Assembly: GCA_947447355.1 (NCBI GenBank)
Contig: CANFJF010000005.1
Coordinates: forward strand, 33,839-97,838
Reading direction: 5' to 3'
DNA length: 64,000 bases
DNA from: Comamonadaceae bacterium
GTDB taxonomy: Bacteria; Pseudomonadota; Gammaproteobacteria; Burkholderiales; Burkholderiaceae_C
The notes under the pieces were generated by a model. That model saw only the letters and a program-made list of their open reading frames with translations. It was not told where the DNA came from and did not search any database. Of this stretch, positions 49,267 through 59,163 are shown piece after piece. The translations under genes and the position numbers were made by a program. Numbering within the stretch: position 1 is the first letter of the stretch; every line of letters starts with the position of its first letter.

Positions 49267-49321
49267 CGGCGGAATTGTTCCAGCAGCGAAAAATGTATGA
49301 ATCTACAAAAGGAGATCAGTA

Positions 49322-50479
49322 ATGAGTATTTCAGGACGAATTGGGTCTTTTGTTTTTGTTACATCGGCTTTTATCACCCTACTAACTACGAATGCAGTTG
49401 CTCAGGGATTGACGCCGGGCGAATACAAGATTGGGTTTATCTCCGAAAACACAGGTCCTATCGCCCAGGCAGGCCAGTCCTTTTGGGCTGGGGCTCAGTT
49501 GGCCGCAGAAGTTATCAAGTCTTCAAAGTATTTGGGTGGCTCATCGATCGTTCTAGAGTCAAAAGAGTCCGGCAGCGACGCTGCGCGATCCATTCAGGCG
49601 ATGAGTCAGTTTATCGCTGACCGTTCTGTCATCGCCACATCCTGCTGCATCCTGTCGCCAGTCGCCGGCGCCTTAAAGCCGGTAGTGCTCGCGGCAAAAA
49701 TCCCGTTGGTCATCTATGGTGCCACTGCCGCCGGCCTACCGGAGCGGCCTTTGATCTACAGTATGACCATCCTGCCTGGGCCGAAGGATATTGCCACAGC
49801 ACTCAGGGTTGCGGAAGCGATTAAACCCAAAACTGCTGTGTACATCCTCGCTGCCGACAACGATGCGTTCAAGGGACGAATGCTAGCCACACAAAAAGCC
49901 CTTGAAGCCAAGGGGGTGGCGACCGCAGGTGTTGTCAGCGTGCTCACGAAGGACACCGACTTCACCGCTGCAGCAACACAGGCGATGGGTTTAAAGCCCG
50001 ACATGGTCTTGGTCTACACAACGCAACAGGCCGCGGCCGGCACGGTCACCTCGCTGCGCGATCGTGGCTTCACCAAGACCATCGTTGGCAATGACGTGCT
50101 TTCACCAGACAGCATCTTCAAAAAGATGGGATCGACAGTCGTCGGCGTGCCATTTCCTGTCAGCTTCTCAGACACACTCTCCGATTCACCTGAAGCCAAA
50201 GCCTTTGTCGCCGCGTATCAGGCAAAGTTCCATTCATCACCCGACATTTACTCGGCCCAGGGATATCAGATGGTCTGGTTTATCTCTCAGGGTTTGAAGT
50301 CAATCTCAGGCACACCTACTCGCGAATCTCTTTCTTTGGCGCTCAACAAAATTGAGAAGATTGAACACCAAGTCTATGGCGGTGAATTCATGAAGGATGG
50401 TCAAGCACAAACAACCGGAACGCTTGTTGTGAACTGGTCCGCCGACGGCAAGATCGTTCCATGGGCAGCGCCGAAATAA
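49322..50479 (+). CDS. Branched-chain-type ABC transporter substrate-binding protein
   Basis: Signal peptide; YKIGFISENTGPIAQAGQSFWAGAQLAAEVI periplasmic-binding fold type I; AAAGGAG RBS. Confidence 0.92.
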   Translation: MSISGRIGSFVFVTSAFITLLTTNAVAQGLTPGEYKIGFISENTGPIAQAGQSFWAGAQLAAEVIKSSKYLGGSSIVLESKESGSDAARSIQAMSQFIADRSVIATSCCILSPVAGALKPVVLAAKIPLVIYGATAAGLPERPLIYSMTILPGPKDIATALRVAEAIKPKTAVYILAADNDAFKGRMLATQKALEAKGVATAGVVSVLTKDTDFTAAATQAMGLKPDMVLVYTTQQAAAGTVTSLRDRGFTKTIVGNDVLSPDSIFKKMGSTVVGVPFPVSFSDTLSDSPEAKAFVAAYQAKFHSSPDIYSAQGYQMVWFISQGLKSISGTPTRESLSLALNKIEKIEHQVYGGEFMKDGQAQTTGTLVVNWSADGKIVPWAAPK

Positions 50480-50491
50480 GCTGGCTAAAAC

Positions 50492-51379
50492 ATGGAGCTT
50501 TTCGTTGAACAACTGATCAACGGTGTCGCGCTCGGGTCTCTCTATGCCCTGTTCGGACTCGGTTTCGGCATTGTATTTGCGACGCTGGGCATACTGAATG
50601 CGGCCCAAGGGACTTACGCGAGCTGGGCGGCCATAGCCGCTCTGACGGCCGCCGATCAATTCAAGCTGCCGTTTATCGCTTCAATCTTGACTGGCGTTGT
50701 CGCTGCGGGTGTGATTGCGCTGATCGTTGATCAAGTTGCATTTCAGCCATTGCGGCGACGTGGAACCGGAATGCTGGGCGCGCTGATCACCAGCATTGCA
50801 TGCTGGATTATTCTTGATAGCCTAGCTGGCACGGCTACCGGCCATAACAGTTTGAGTTTCCCGCGCGGTACCTTTCCATCAACCATGTTCCACATTGGTG
50901 CTATTCCATTGCCAGCCATGCAGATCATCACAATCGTAGCCTTGCTGGTCGTTACCTTGGGACTGCACTTGCTGACCCGTCACACCCGTTTCGGGGCTGC
51001 GATGCGCGCTGTGGGATGGGATCAAACTGCTGCATCCTTAGGTGGTATCAATCCTCGCTACGTGGTTGTGATCACCGCTTTTCTAGCGGGTGCGATCTCT
51101 GGTTTAGCAGGCGTTCTGGGCGGCATAACCACCCATAATGTCTCATTCATGCTGGGTGAGGGACTGATGCTAAAGGGTTTTGCCGCAGTAGTCGTCGGTG
51201 GCTACAACGATGTGCGCGGGACGGCCGTTGCCGGTGTCGCGCTCGGCGTGCTCGAGGTGTTGACCTCGCAGTATCTATCTTCTGGGTTGCGCGATGGGAT
51301 CACCTATTCCTTACTATTGGCCTTCTTGCTTCTGCGTCCGCGAGGCCTCTTTGGCAGTCTCAGCTTCTCGCGGGCCTAA
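50492..51379 (+). CDS. Branched-chain-type ABC transporter permease (LivH-like)
   Basis: EQLINGVALGSLYALFGLGFGIVFATLGILNAAQG. Confidence 0.94.
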   Translation: MELFVEQLINGVALGSLYALFGLGFGIVFATLGILNAAQGTYASWAAIAALTAADQFKLPFIASILTGVVAAGVIALIVDQVAFQPLRRRGTGMLGALITSIACWIILDSLAGTATGHNSLSFPRGTFPSTMFHIGAIPLPAMQIITIVALLVVTLGLHLLTRHTRFGAAMRAVGWDQTAASLGGINPRYVVVITAFLAGAISGLAGVLGGITTHNVSFMLGEGLMLKGFAAVVVGGYNDVRGTAVAGVALGVLEVLTSQYLSSGLRDGITYSLLLAFLLLRPRGLFGSLSFSRA

Positions 51380-51384
51380 ACGTT

Positions 51385-52269
51385 ATGCAGGGGTTTCTAG
51401 ATTTCTTGGCGGCATACCGAAGCACTCTGGCTTTCGCGATCGTCAATTCTTTTTTAGCACTCAGTACCTACGCGGTGCTATCGGCCGGCATCCTCAGCTT
51501 TGCCACGGTAACTTACGCGGCGTTTGGCGGATTCTTGGGTGCTCGACTGGTGCTGGCGACGGGCGTAGATCCCTTGCTGGCACTTCCTGCCGCAACTTTG
51601 GCCGGAGCATTTCTTAGCTATTTAGTGGCACTTATCTTCCTTCGACTCGAAAGCCACTGGATGGCGCTGGCCAGCCTGTCACTGATCTTGATCACACGCG
51701 TCGTCGTTATCAATATGCCGGCCGTCACCGGTGGCGTGATCGGGATGAGTGTCCCCGTTCCACTGTCTCTTGGGTTATTGGGGCTGCTACTGGCTGGTGC
51801 TGCCGTTGTGTTCTGGAGACTGTCAGTATCTTGGTATGGGATCGCCGCTCAGTCGGTACGCGAAGACCCGGCCGTCGCATCGAGTCTGGGCATAGCACCA
51901 CGCAAAATTCAAACCATCGCATTCGTCATCTCCGGTGCGGTTGGCGGGCTGGGCGGCATGTTGCTGGCAGGAGCCTTACAATTTCTTTCACCCGACACCT
52001 ATTTCGTCAATATCGCCTTCACCATGATTGCCGGCGTGGTGCTGGGTGGTTCTTATCACTGGACGGGCGCGATCATCGGTGCGGCCTTATTCACGGCGCT
52101 GCCGGTGATGGCTCAGGCAATCATCCCGGAGTTTCAGGAGGTTGCGAACGGCATCGTACTTTTACTCATTATGATATTTTTACCCAGAGGGCTTGTTGAT
52201 CCTCGCGCCATTCGCTTACGCAAATCGGCTGGAAAAGCAACGTCAGCCAAGACTGGAGATGCAACTTGA
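51385..52269 (+). CDS. Branched-chain-type ABC transporter permease (LivM-like)
   Basis: AQSVREDPAVASSLGIAPRKIQTIAFVISGAVGGLGGMLLA. Confidence 0.93.
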   Translation: MQGFLDFLAAYRSTLAFAIVNSFLALSTYAVLSAGILSFATVTYAAFGGFLGARLVLATGVDPLLALPAATLAGAFLSYLVALIFLRLESHWMALASLSLILITRVVVINMPAVTGGVIGMSVPVPLSLGLLGLLLAGAAVVFWRLSVSWYGIAAQSVREDPAVASSLGIAPRKIQTIAFVISGAVGGLGGMLLAGALQFLSPDTYFVNIAFTMIAGVVLGGSYHWTGAIIGAALFTALPVMAQAIIPEFQEVANGIVLLLIMIFLPRGLVDPRAIRLRKSAGKATSAKTGDAT

Positions 52270-52301
52270 CGTGCCAGGCTATATCTGGGGCGTCACTTCC
52301 G

Positions 52302-53084
52302 ATGCTTGAATTAGCCGCTGTAGGCAAAAATTTCGGCGGTGTGGCTGCTGTGTCCGACCTCTCGATGAAGGTTCAAACGGGCAGCGTCGCTGGGCTCATG
52401 GGGCCGAACGGCGCGGGCAAGACCACGCTGGTCAATCTCATCAGCGGATTGTTGCCATCAGATTGCGGGACGATCAGCTTTGCAGGGACTGAAATCCAGC
52501 GAAGTCCCGCCCATGTCATCGCTTCACAAGGCATTGCGCGCACTTATCAGAATGTCAGGCTGTTCAGTGGCATGACCGTTTTAGAGCAGGTCATGGCGGG
52601 CTGCTACATCCGGCGTGGCACTTCGCTGTGGGCGTCCTTTCTCGGACTGCCTAAAGCCAGAGCGGCTCGCAAGGCGGTAGAGCGCCGCGCATTCGAACTC
52701 CTCGAGAGTGTGCAATTGGCCGATCGTGCGCACCTTCTCGCGGAAACTCTGTCCTATGGCGAACAGCGCCGGGTTGAGATCGCCCGGGCGCTAGGCACGG
52801 GTCCCCGGCTGTTGCTGCTTGACGAGCCCACCGCTGGAATGAACGCTCAGGAATCTAAGGAAATCGGGGCTCTCGTGCACCGCTTACGCGATGGCGGCTT
52901 GACGATATTGATGGTTGAACACAATATGCAGTTGGTCAAGGATTTCTGCGATCACGTCACCGTTATGAATTTCGGCCGCATGCTGGCCGCCGGAACGCCA
53001 GCTGAATGCATTGCCCACCCAGACGTGCAGTCTGCCTATTTTGGAAAGAAGACCGATGCTGAGCGTATCCGGACTTTGCGCTAG
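52302..53084 (+). CDS. ABC transporter ATP-binding protein (LivG-like)
   Basis: GPNGAGKTTLVNLISG, LSYGEQRRVEIARALGTGPRLLLLDEPTAGMN; start 52302 (ATG) or 52266 (TTG). Confidence 0.94.
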   Translation: MLELAAVGKNFGGVAAVSDLSMKVQTGSVAGLMGPNGAGKTTLVNLISGLLPSDCGTISFAGTEIQRSPAHVIASQGIARTYQNVRLFSGMTVLEQVMAGCYIRRGTSLWASFLGLPKARAARKAVERRAFELLESVQLADRAHLLAETLSYGEQRRVEIARALGTGPRLLLLDEPTAGMNAQESKEIGALVHRLRDGGLTILMVEHNMQLVKDFCDHVTVMNFGRMLAAGTPAECIAHPDVQSAYFGKKTDAERIRTLR

Positions 53085-53751
53085 CTACGGCGCCATCCGT
53101 GCAGTTGTGGATCTCACTGTTGAAGTGGGAAGGGGGCGTATGGTCGCCATTTTAGGTGCTAATGGCGCTGGTAAATCGACGACGTTACGCAGCATCTCCG
53201 GGCTGCACCGGCCTGTGAGTGGGTCAATCAAGCTCGATGGGGAAGAGATTTCGGCCCTTCCTCTTCACCGTGTTGTGCGTCGCGGTCTTGCCATGGTGCC
53301 AGAGGGTCGCATGATCGTCGCGCCCCTTTCTGTGGAAGAAAACCTCAAACTCAGCGCATATGCTGGGCGAGGCGTAGAGCGGGATTTGCTTGCGAAAGTT
53401 TATGAGCTGTTTCCTCGCCTCAAAGAGCGGCGTGGTCAACTGGCGGGTCTTATGAGCGGCGGTGAACAGCAAATGCTAGCCATCGGCCGCGCCCTCATGA
53501 CCGAGCCGAGCATGCTGGTTCTTGACGAGCCTTCGATGGGCTTGGCGCCCTCGATCATCGATCTGGTTTTTCAAGCGATTGTCACGCTGCATAGCCAAGG
53601 ACAGTCGATCCTGCTGGTTGAACAGAACGCCGAAATTGCACTGTCGGTATGCGACTACGCCTATTTGATGAAGCGCGGCTCGATCGTCAGCCAAGGAACG
53701 GTGGCCGAGCTGCGGGCTGATGCTGGTGTACTCGACGCCTATTTCGCATAA
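53056..53751 (+). CDS. ABC transporter ATP-binding protein (LivF-like)
   Basis: GANGAGKSTTLRSISGLHRP, MSGGEQQMLAIGRALMTEPSMLVLDEPSMGLAP. Confidence 0.94.
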   Translation: MLSVSGLCASYGAIRAVVDLTVEVGRGRMVAILGANGAGKSTTLRSISGLHRPVSGSIKLDGEEISALPLHRVVRRGLAMVPEGRMIVAPLSVEENLKLSAYAGRGVERDLLAKVYELFPRLKERRGQLAGLMSGGEQQMLAIGRALMTEPSMLVLDEPSMGLAPSIIDLVFQAIVTLHSQGQSILLVEQNAEIALSVCDYAYLMKRGSIVSQGTVAELRADAGVLDAYFA

Positions 53752-53769
53752 ATTTTGGGTCAGTCCTTA

Positions 53770-54618
53770 CTACCGATCCGAGGGTCGCTCCGCTAAGCTG
53801 ACGATGCCATCTGAAATTTTGCGCAGTTGACGCTTTAGTTCTTGCGCAATTTCTTCACGGCGCGGCAGTTCAAGCCGCCCCGACAATGCCGAAACGCTAA
53901 TGGCCGCAACTGGGTTCTCTTGTGGAAAAGCAACGCCTATGGCGGCAGTTCCTGGTGTCACCGCGCTATCAAGGAATGAATAGCCTTGATCCCTGCCTTG
54001 GCTAACAGCGTTGCGAAGAAAGTCTGAGCTGAAAGTTGCAAATTTCAGGTAGCGGTGGGCGTTATCTTGAATGATGGCATCGGCCTCGACTTCTGGCATC
54101 GTGCACAAAATTGCCAACCCGCCAGCACCCACCCCGAGTGGTCTGCGAATTCCAATATCGAGCGGCATAGCTTTGATCGGAAAATCACCCAAGGCGCGGT
54201 TGGTACAGACCGCCTCCATCCCACTGCGTTCACTCAAGTAAATCGTGTCGTGGGTGAGATCTGCTAAGTGATGCAGTGCACCATCACATAACTCACTGAG
54301 TCTGTAGCGTGGACGGGCAAGCAAGCCAAGTTCGTGAAGCAAAGGGCCCAGATAGTACTTGCGGGTGTGCGGATCGCGATCGACCAAACCTTCAATTTCC
54401 AAGCGCTGAAGCATTCGAAAACACGTCGACTGAGCCAGCCCTGAAGTGGCAGTAACTTCACCAATGCGCATTCCGTTGCGCCCGCGAGACCCCACCACGC
54501 GGAGCATGTCCACGACACGCTCAATACTTTGGGTGCCCGTTCTTGGCAGCGCTCTGGAGAGATTATTTGACTGATTGTCTTCGTAAGACGAAGAGAGCGA
54601 TTTTGACGTTGTGTTCAT
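53770..54618 (-). CDS. IclR family transcriptional regulator
   Basis: SIERVVDMLRVVGSRGRNGMRIGEVTATSGLAQSTCFRMLQRLEIEGLVDRD HTH; IclR effector domain. Confidence 0.94.
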   Translation of the reverse strand: MNTTSKSLSSSYEDNQSNNLSRALPRTGTQSIERVVDMLRVVGSRGRNGMRIGEVTATSGLAQSTCFRMLQRLEIEGLVDRDPHTRKYYLGPLLHELGLLARPRYRLSELCDGALHHLADLTHDTIYLSERSGMEAVCTNRALGDFPIKAMPLDIGIRRPLGVGAGGLAILCTMPEVEADAIIQDNAHRYLKFATFSSDFLRNAVSQGRDQGYSFLDSAVTPGTAAIGVAFPQENPVAAISVSALSGRLELPRREEIAQELKRQLRKISDGIVSLAERPSDR

Positions 54619-54640
54619 TGTTTGTGATTTTAGATTGACT

Positions 54641-54670
54641 CCACGATGTGGTGCATAAAGGGAAATCCCT
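54641..54670. promoter_or_regulatory. Composite operator in the iclR/MBL divergent intergenic region
   Basis: CCAC-GAT-GTGG-N7-AGGG-AAAT-CCCT; further half-site CCAC-ATC-GTGA at 54727..54737. Confidence 0.6.
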
Positions 54671-54787
54671 GTAGTTAATAAAAAACTAAAAACGAACAAT
54701 AGAAACAAGGAATATTAAAAATATGTCCACATCGTGATTTAATTTTTAATTAAGAATAAATCAATTAAAACTGGAGGAACTGGTTGT

Positions 54788-55693
54788 ATGAGTACATTCA
54801 AAGTAGGCTCACATTTCGTGACTCGCATTGAAGAGATGCTGACGCCAGGATTTCTGCCAGAGTTTCTTTTTCCTGATTTCGACAAGCGTGTTTTTCTGCA
54901 AGCCAAGCTTTTGGCAGCTCCCCGCTTCTGGCATGCCGAAAGCGGCAAGGTCATGTCGAGCATGCACTCTTGGATGATCCGCAAAGACCGGCATGTCATC
55001 TTGATCGACACCGGCTGTGGCAACGACAAGTCACGTGCATTGCCGATCTTTCAGCGCTTTCATCAACTCCATCTGCCCTACCTTGACAACTTGCTTGCGG
55101 CAGGTGTTAAGCCGGAAGATGTGACGATGGTGATCTGCACGCATTTGCATGTCGATCACGTCGGGTGGAACACGCGTTTGGTGAACGGCCAGTGGGTGCC
55201 AACATTTCCCAATGCGCGCTACATATTTTCGCGGCGAGAGTTTGAGCACTGGCAGTCACCCACAGGAGGCGGCATCACTCTGCCGGAAAACATGGCTGTG
55301 ATAGCCGACAGCGTACTGCCGATAGTTGCAGCAGGATTGGTAGATTTCGTGGATGATGGCGCGCAAATTTTGCCGGGATTGTATTTCGAGGATGCACCTG
55401 GCCATACAGCTGGTCACGGCATGATCAAACTGGAATCGGACCGTGATGCAGCCGTCTTTCCTGGCGACAGCTTGCACCAGCCGATGCAGGTCTACATGAC
55501 TGACTGGAACAGTCGGTTTTGTGAATCGGCAGATCAGGCTCGGACTACCCGCCGCGCCGTTTTGGACTATTGCAGTGATCGCAAAGCGCTGCTTTTGCCC
55601 GCCCATTTTGGGGCACCACACGGTGGTTATATTACTCGACACGCCACGGGTTATGGTTTTAAACCGGCTGACGATTTGGTGGTTTCAGGCTAG
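54788..55693 (+). CDS. MBL-fold metallo-hydrolase
   Basis: CTHLHVDHVGWNT (HxHxDH), PGHTAGHGMIKLE. Confidence 0.93.
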   Translation: MSTFKVGSHFVTRIEEMLTPGFLPEFLFPDFDKRVFLQAKLLAAPRFWHAESGKVMSSMHSWMIRKDRHVILIDTGCGNDKSRALPIFQRFHQLHLPYLDNLLAAGVKPEDVTMVICTHLHVDHVGWNTRLVNGQWVPTFPNARYIFSRREFEHWQSPTGGGITLPENMAVIADSVLPIVAAGLVDFVDDGAQILPGLYFEDAPGHTAGHGMIKLESDRDAAVFPGDSLHQPMQVYMTDWNSRFCESADQARTTRRAVLDYCSDRKALLLPAHFGAPHGGYITRHATGYGFKPADDLVVSG

Positions 55694-55759
55694 TGATCTG
55701 TCTTGCCGGCAACCAGCTTTTTTAGTTTTGGACATAGTCAAGTTAAGAGGATTTCTTGA

Positions 55760-57331
55760 ATGAACAGCGACACTTTTTTAATTGAACTGAAAGCGTCGGT
55801 GGGCGCAGCACTCGTTTTCGACGACAGCACCACTCGAGACTACTACGCAAATGACGTTTTTTGGCAGCCGGGGATTCCGCCTTTGGCCGTGGTCGTGCCC
55901 GAGTCAGGAAAACAAGCCGCCGATGCTGTGAAAGTTGCCGCTCGACACAAAATCTCACTAATTCCACGCGGCGGTGGCATGTCTTATTCGAAAGGCTACT
56001 TGCCTGAAAGCGCTCAGTCGATCGTCATCGATCTTCGCAAGTTAAACCGGGTGCTGGAAGTCAATGTTGCTGACAACTACATCACGGTGGAGGCTGGCTG
56101 CACTTGGGCTCAAGTGCATGAGGCACTTGAAGGTTTTGGTGTCAACACGGGATACTGGGGACCTTTGTCTGGCATCAACGCCACTGTTGGCGGTGCTCTG
56201 TCACAAAATAGCGCTTTTTTCGGCTCCGGTATTCATGGCACAGTTGCTAACAATGTGCTGGGTGTCACGGTCTTGCTGGCCAATGGAGAGACGGTCACTA
56301 CCGGCTCAGGCGGGCGAGTTAATACAAAACCATTCACGCGCTATGCTGGCCCTGACATCACTGGTCTGTTTTTAGGCGACACCGGAGCCTTCGGTCTCAA
56401 ACTGGCCGCAACCCTGAAGTTGGTGCCCGCAGCCAAAGATCAGGATTTTCTCGGATTCGGCTTCAAGGACATGACTTCTATGGTGCTGGCTCAGGCAGAA
56501 ATGAGCCATTTGTCGGCCATCGCGACAAGCTTTGGCATTGACCGCTCAAAAGCGCTCAATTCAGCAAGCGTCAATAAGTTGGGCGACGGGGTGAAAATTC
56601 TTGGCAATGTCGCCAAGGTTGCCAAGGGTTGGGTACAGGGCATGAAAGACGTGGTCAGTGTGGTGGTTGCTGGTGAAAACTATCTGGCAAATCATGAATG
56701 TTCGCTGCATCTGGTGGTTGAAGGTCGCAGCCCGCAAGACCTGACCAACAACATGGATGCACTGCGCGTCATTGGACTCAAGCACGGCATTGAAATATCA
56801 AATGCCGCCGCCCGGGTGATGCGCTCCAAACCGTTTAATCCGGTACGCGGCATGTTGGGCGCGGACGGTCAGAGATGGGTGCCAATTCATGCCGTGTTTC
56901 CGATGAGCGAGGCGGCACGTGTGGTGGCCGCCAGTGACGCGTATTTCGAGAGCCAACGCGCCTTGATTGAACAACACGGCATCATTTTGTCGCACCTGAC
57001 CATGACTGTGGCGGGGGAGTTTTTCTTTGAGCCCGCCTTTTACTGGTCAGATGAAATCACGCCGCTGCACCGGAAGTCGTTAGGTGATGACGTTGTAGCA
57101 CCTTGGCTCTCAAGGCCTGCCAATGTAGCTGCGCGTGAAGCCGTGGTGGCATTGCGCAAAGGCGTTCAGGCTGTTTATGTTGGACTTGGCGGGGTCAACT
57201 GGCAAATCGCACGCGACTATCCGTTCAAAGAAGTGCAGCAACCGCAAACTTGGGCTCTATTGACCGCGCTCAAAGAGGCCGTCGATCCGGATGGCCTGAT
57301 GAATCCCGGCTCCCTTGGCTTTCGACGTTAA
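55760..57331 (+). CDS. FAD-binding oxidoreductase (VAO/PCMH-type FAD-linked oxidase)
   Basis: LIPRGGGMSYSKGYLPESAQSIVIDLRKLNRVLEVN, DPDGLMNPGSLGF. Confidence 0.9.
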   Translation: MNSDTFLIELKASVGAALVFDDSTTRDYYANDVFWQPGIPPLAVVVPESGKQAADAVKVAARHKISLIPRGGGMSYSKGYLPESAQSIVIDLRKLNRVLEVNVADNYITVEAGCTWAQVHEALEGFGVNTGYWGPLSGINATVGGALSQNSAFFGSGIHGTVANNVLGVTVLLANGETVTTGSGGRVNTKPFTRYAGPDITGLFLGDTGAFGLKLAATLKLVPAAKDQDFLGFGFKDMTSMVLAQAEMSHLSAIATSFGIDRSKALNSASVNKLGDGVKILGNVAKVAKGWVQGMKDVVSVVVAGENYLANHECSLHLVVEGRSPQDLTNNMDALRVIGLKHGIEISNAAARVMRSKPFNPVRGMLGADGQRWVPIHAVFPMSEAARVVAASDAYFESQRALIEQHGIILSHLTMTVAGEFFFEPAFYWSDEITPLHRKSLGDDVVAPWLSRPANVAAREAVVALRKGVQAVYVGLGGVNWQIARDYPFKEVQQPQTWALLTALKEAVDPDGLMNPGSLGFRR

Positions 57332-57355
57332 ACCAACTTTTGCAGGAGACCCTTG

Positions 57356-58618
57356 ATGGGATACACGATTACAGAAAAGATTTTGGCCCGCGCATCAGGA
57401 CTCGCAACGGTCAAGGCCGGCGATGAAGTTATGGCAAAGCCAGATTATGTTTTAGCCTATGATTTTCCGGGATATACGGATGTCATTTTCAAACAATTAA
57501 AAGAAGATTTCGGCATCGAGAAGATCCCCGAGCCAGAACGATTTGGAATCTTCATTGATCACATGGTGCCGGCCACTTCAGTCAAGGAAGAAGAATTGCA
57601 CATCGGTACCCGCGAGTGGTGCAGTAAAAACAATGTTGCGCTCTACGAACGCAAGGGTATCGGTCATCAAGTTGCGTCTGAGGTCGGCTTTGCAACACCC
57701 GGCGCCTTTGTGGTCCATTTTGATGGCCACGTCAGCCAACTCGGCACCTTCGGCACGCTGGCGATGGGGATTCGACGCAATGTGCTGGAGGCTTTTGCGA
57801 TGGAGCGGGTCTCCATCAAGGTGCCACAAACAACACGCGTTGATCTGGTCGGTACTTTGCAACCCGGTGTGATGGCCCGTGATGTTTTTCACCACTTGGT
57901 CCGCGTGCTAGGTTCGGCTTCGTGCCGGTTTCAGGTGCTGGAAATCGGCGGACCCGCTGCCAGTGCGTTATCAACGGACAGCCTTCAAACCATCACGGGG
58001 CTGGCGATGTTCACTGGCGCACTGACAGCGATCGTCAACCCTGACGAACCACGACTGGCCTACGCCCTGCCCAGAGCCCGCAAACAACTTGAGCCCGTCA
58101 GCAGTGACGAGGATGCGGATTACGCAGCGCGCCACACCATCGATTTGAGCGCTCTAAAGCCCATCATCGTGATACCGCCAAGTCCGGCGAACACTCGCGA
58201 TTTACAAGACTATCTGGGGCTGGAGGTTCAAACCGGCTATCTTGGCTCCTGCGTTTCCGGTCGCTTGGAGGACCTGCGGGTTGCAGCTCAAGTGCTCCAA
58301 GGTAAAAAAATTGCCCCCGGTTTTGCCCTGCATGTCGTCCCCACCAGTCAAGCCATCATGGTGGAGGCGGCAAAGGAAGGTCTATTGGCTACTCTAGTAG
58401 AGGCGGGTGCATTTGTTTCTTCGTCATCCTGTGACTATTGCTATGGCCGCATTGCCACGATGGCCCCGGGCCAGCGTGCCGTTTCGACTGGCACCCTGAA
58501 TGTACGGGGCCGCATGGGAAGCCCGGATTCAGAGATCTACCTTTGCAACGCCGCCGTGGTGGCAGCGTCTGCGCTGGAAGGGAAAATTGCCGACCCGCTG
58601 CCTTACTTGAAAGGTTGA
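57356..58618 (+). CDS. Aconitase/3-isopropylmalate dehydratase family large subunit (divergent LeuC-like)
   Basis: TITEKILARASG, GSCVSGR, CDYCYG, LNVRGRMGSPDSEIYLCNAAVVAASALEGKIADP. Confidence 0.9.
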   Translation: MGYTITEKILARASGLATVKAGDEVMAKPDYVLAYDFPGYTDVIFKQLKEDFGIEKIPEPERFGIFIDHMVPATSVKEEELHIGTREWCSKNNVALYERKGIGHQVASEVGFATPGAFVVHFDGHVSQLGTFGTLAMGIRRNVLEAFAMERVSIKVPQTTRVDLVGTLQPGVMARDVFHHLVRVLGSASCRFQVLEIGGPAASALSTDSLQTITGLAMFTGALTAIVNPDEPRLAYALPRARKQLEPVSSDEDADYAARHTIDLSALKPIIVIPPSPANTRDLQDYLGLEVQTGYLGSCVSGRLEDLRVAAQVLQGKKIAPGFALHVVPTSQAIMVEAAKEGLLATLVEAGAFVSSSSCDYCYGRIATMAPGQRAVSTGTLNVRGRMGSPDSEIYLCNAAVVAASALEGKIADPLPYLKG

Positions 58619-58620
58619 GC

Positions 58621-59163
58621 ATGACGTTAAAAAACCTTCGGGGACGTGTGGCGTTCATGTTCGAGGAAATCGACTTTGATGTCGACCAAATCGTTGGTGT
58701 GACGAATATGAAAACCACAGACATCGTTGAGCTGACCAAGGCGGCAATGCAATCCTACGACAAGGATTTTCTCAACCAAGTCAAGCCGGGGGACCTTCTG
58801 GTTGGTAACCATAACTTTGGATATGGTCATCCACATTACCCTCCCATGAAGGCCATGCGCCATCTCGGCATCACGGGGGTCATTGCTGAATCCTTTTCAC
58901 CGGGTTATTGGCGCGGCGAGATCAGCATGGGATTTCCACAAATTCCGTGTCCCGGCATACTTCAATTTGTTTCCCGATGGGATGAGATTGAAGTCGATTG
59001 GGCCAGCTCTCGCATCCGGAACCTGTCACAGGGCACCGAAACTAATTTTGAACCTCTGCCCCATGCAGATTCCGCAATGCTGGAAGCCGGCGGGTTAGAG
59101 AATTACCTTAAAACCCGTTTTCTTAACTCCACTGCTATTGGAAAAAATCATGACAAGTCTTAA
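58621..59163 (+). CDS. 3-isopropylmalate dehydratase small subunit-like (divergent LeuD-like)
   Basis: FDVDQIVGVTNMKTTD; GDLLVGNHNFGYGHPHYPPMKAMRHLGITGVIAESFSPGYWRGEISMGFPQI; immediately follows large subunit. Confidence 0.85.
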   Translation: MTLKNLRGRVAFMFEEIDFDVDQIVGVTNMKTTDIVELTKAAMQSYDKDFLNQVKPGDLLVGNHNFGYGHPHYPPMKAMRHLGITGVIAESFSPGYWRGEISMGFPQIPCPGILQFVSRWDEIEVDWASSRIRNLSQGTETNFEPLPHADSAMLEAGGLENYLKTRFLNSTAIGKNHDKS

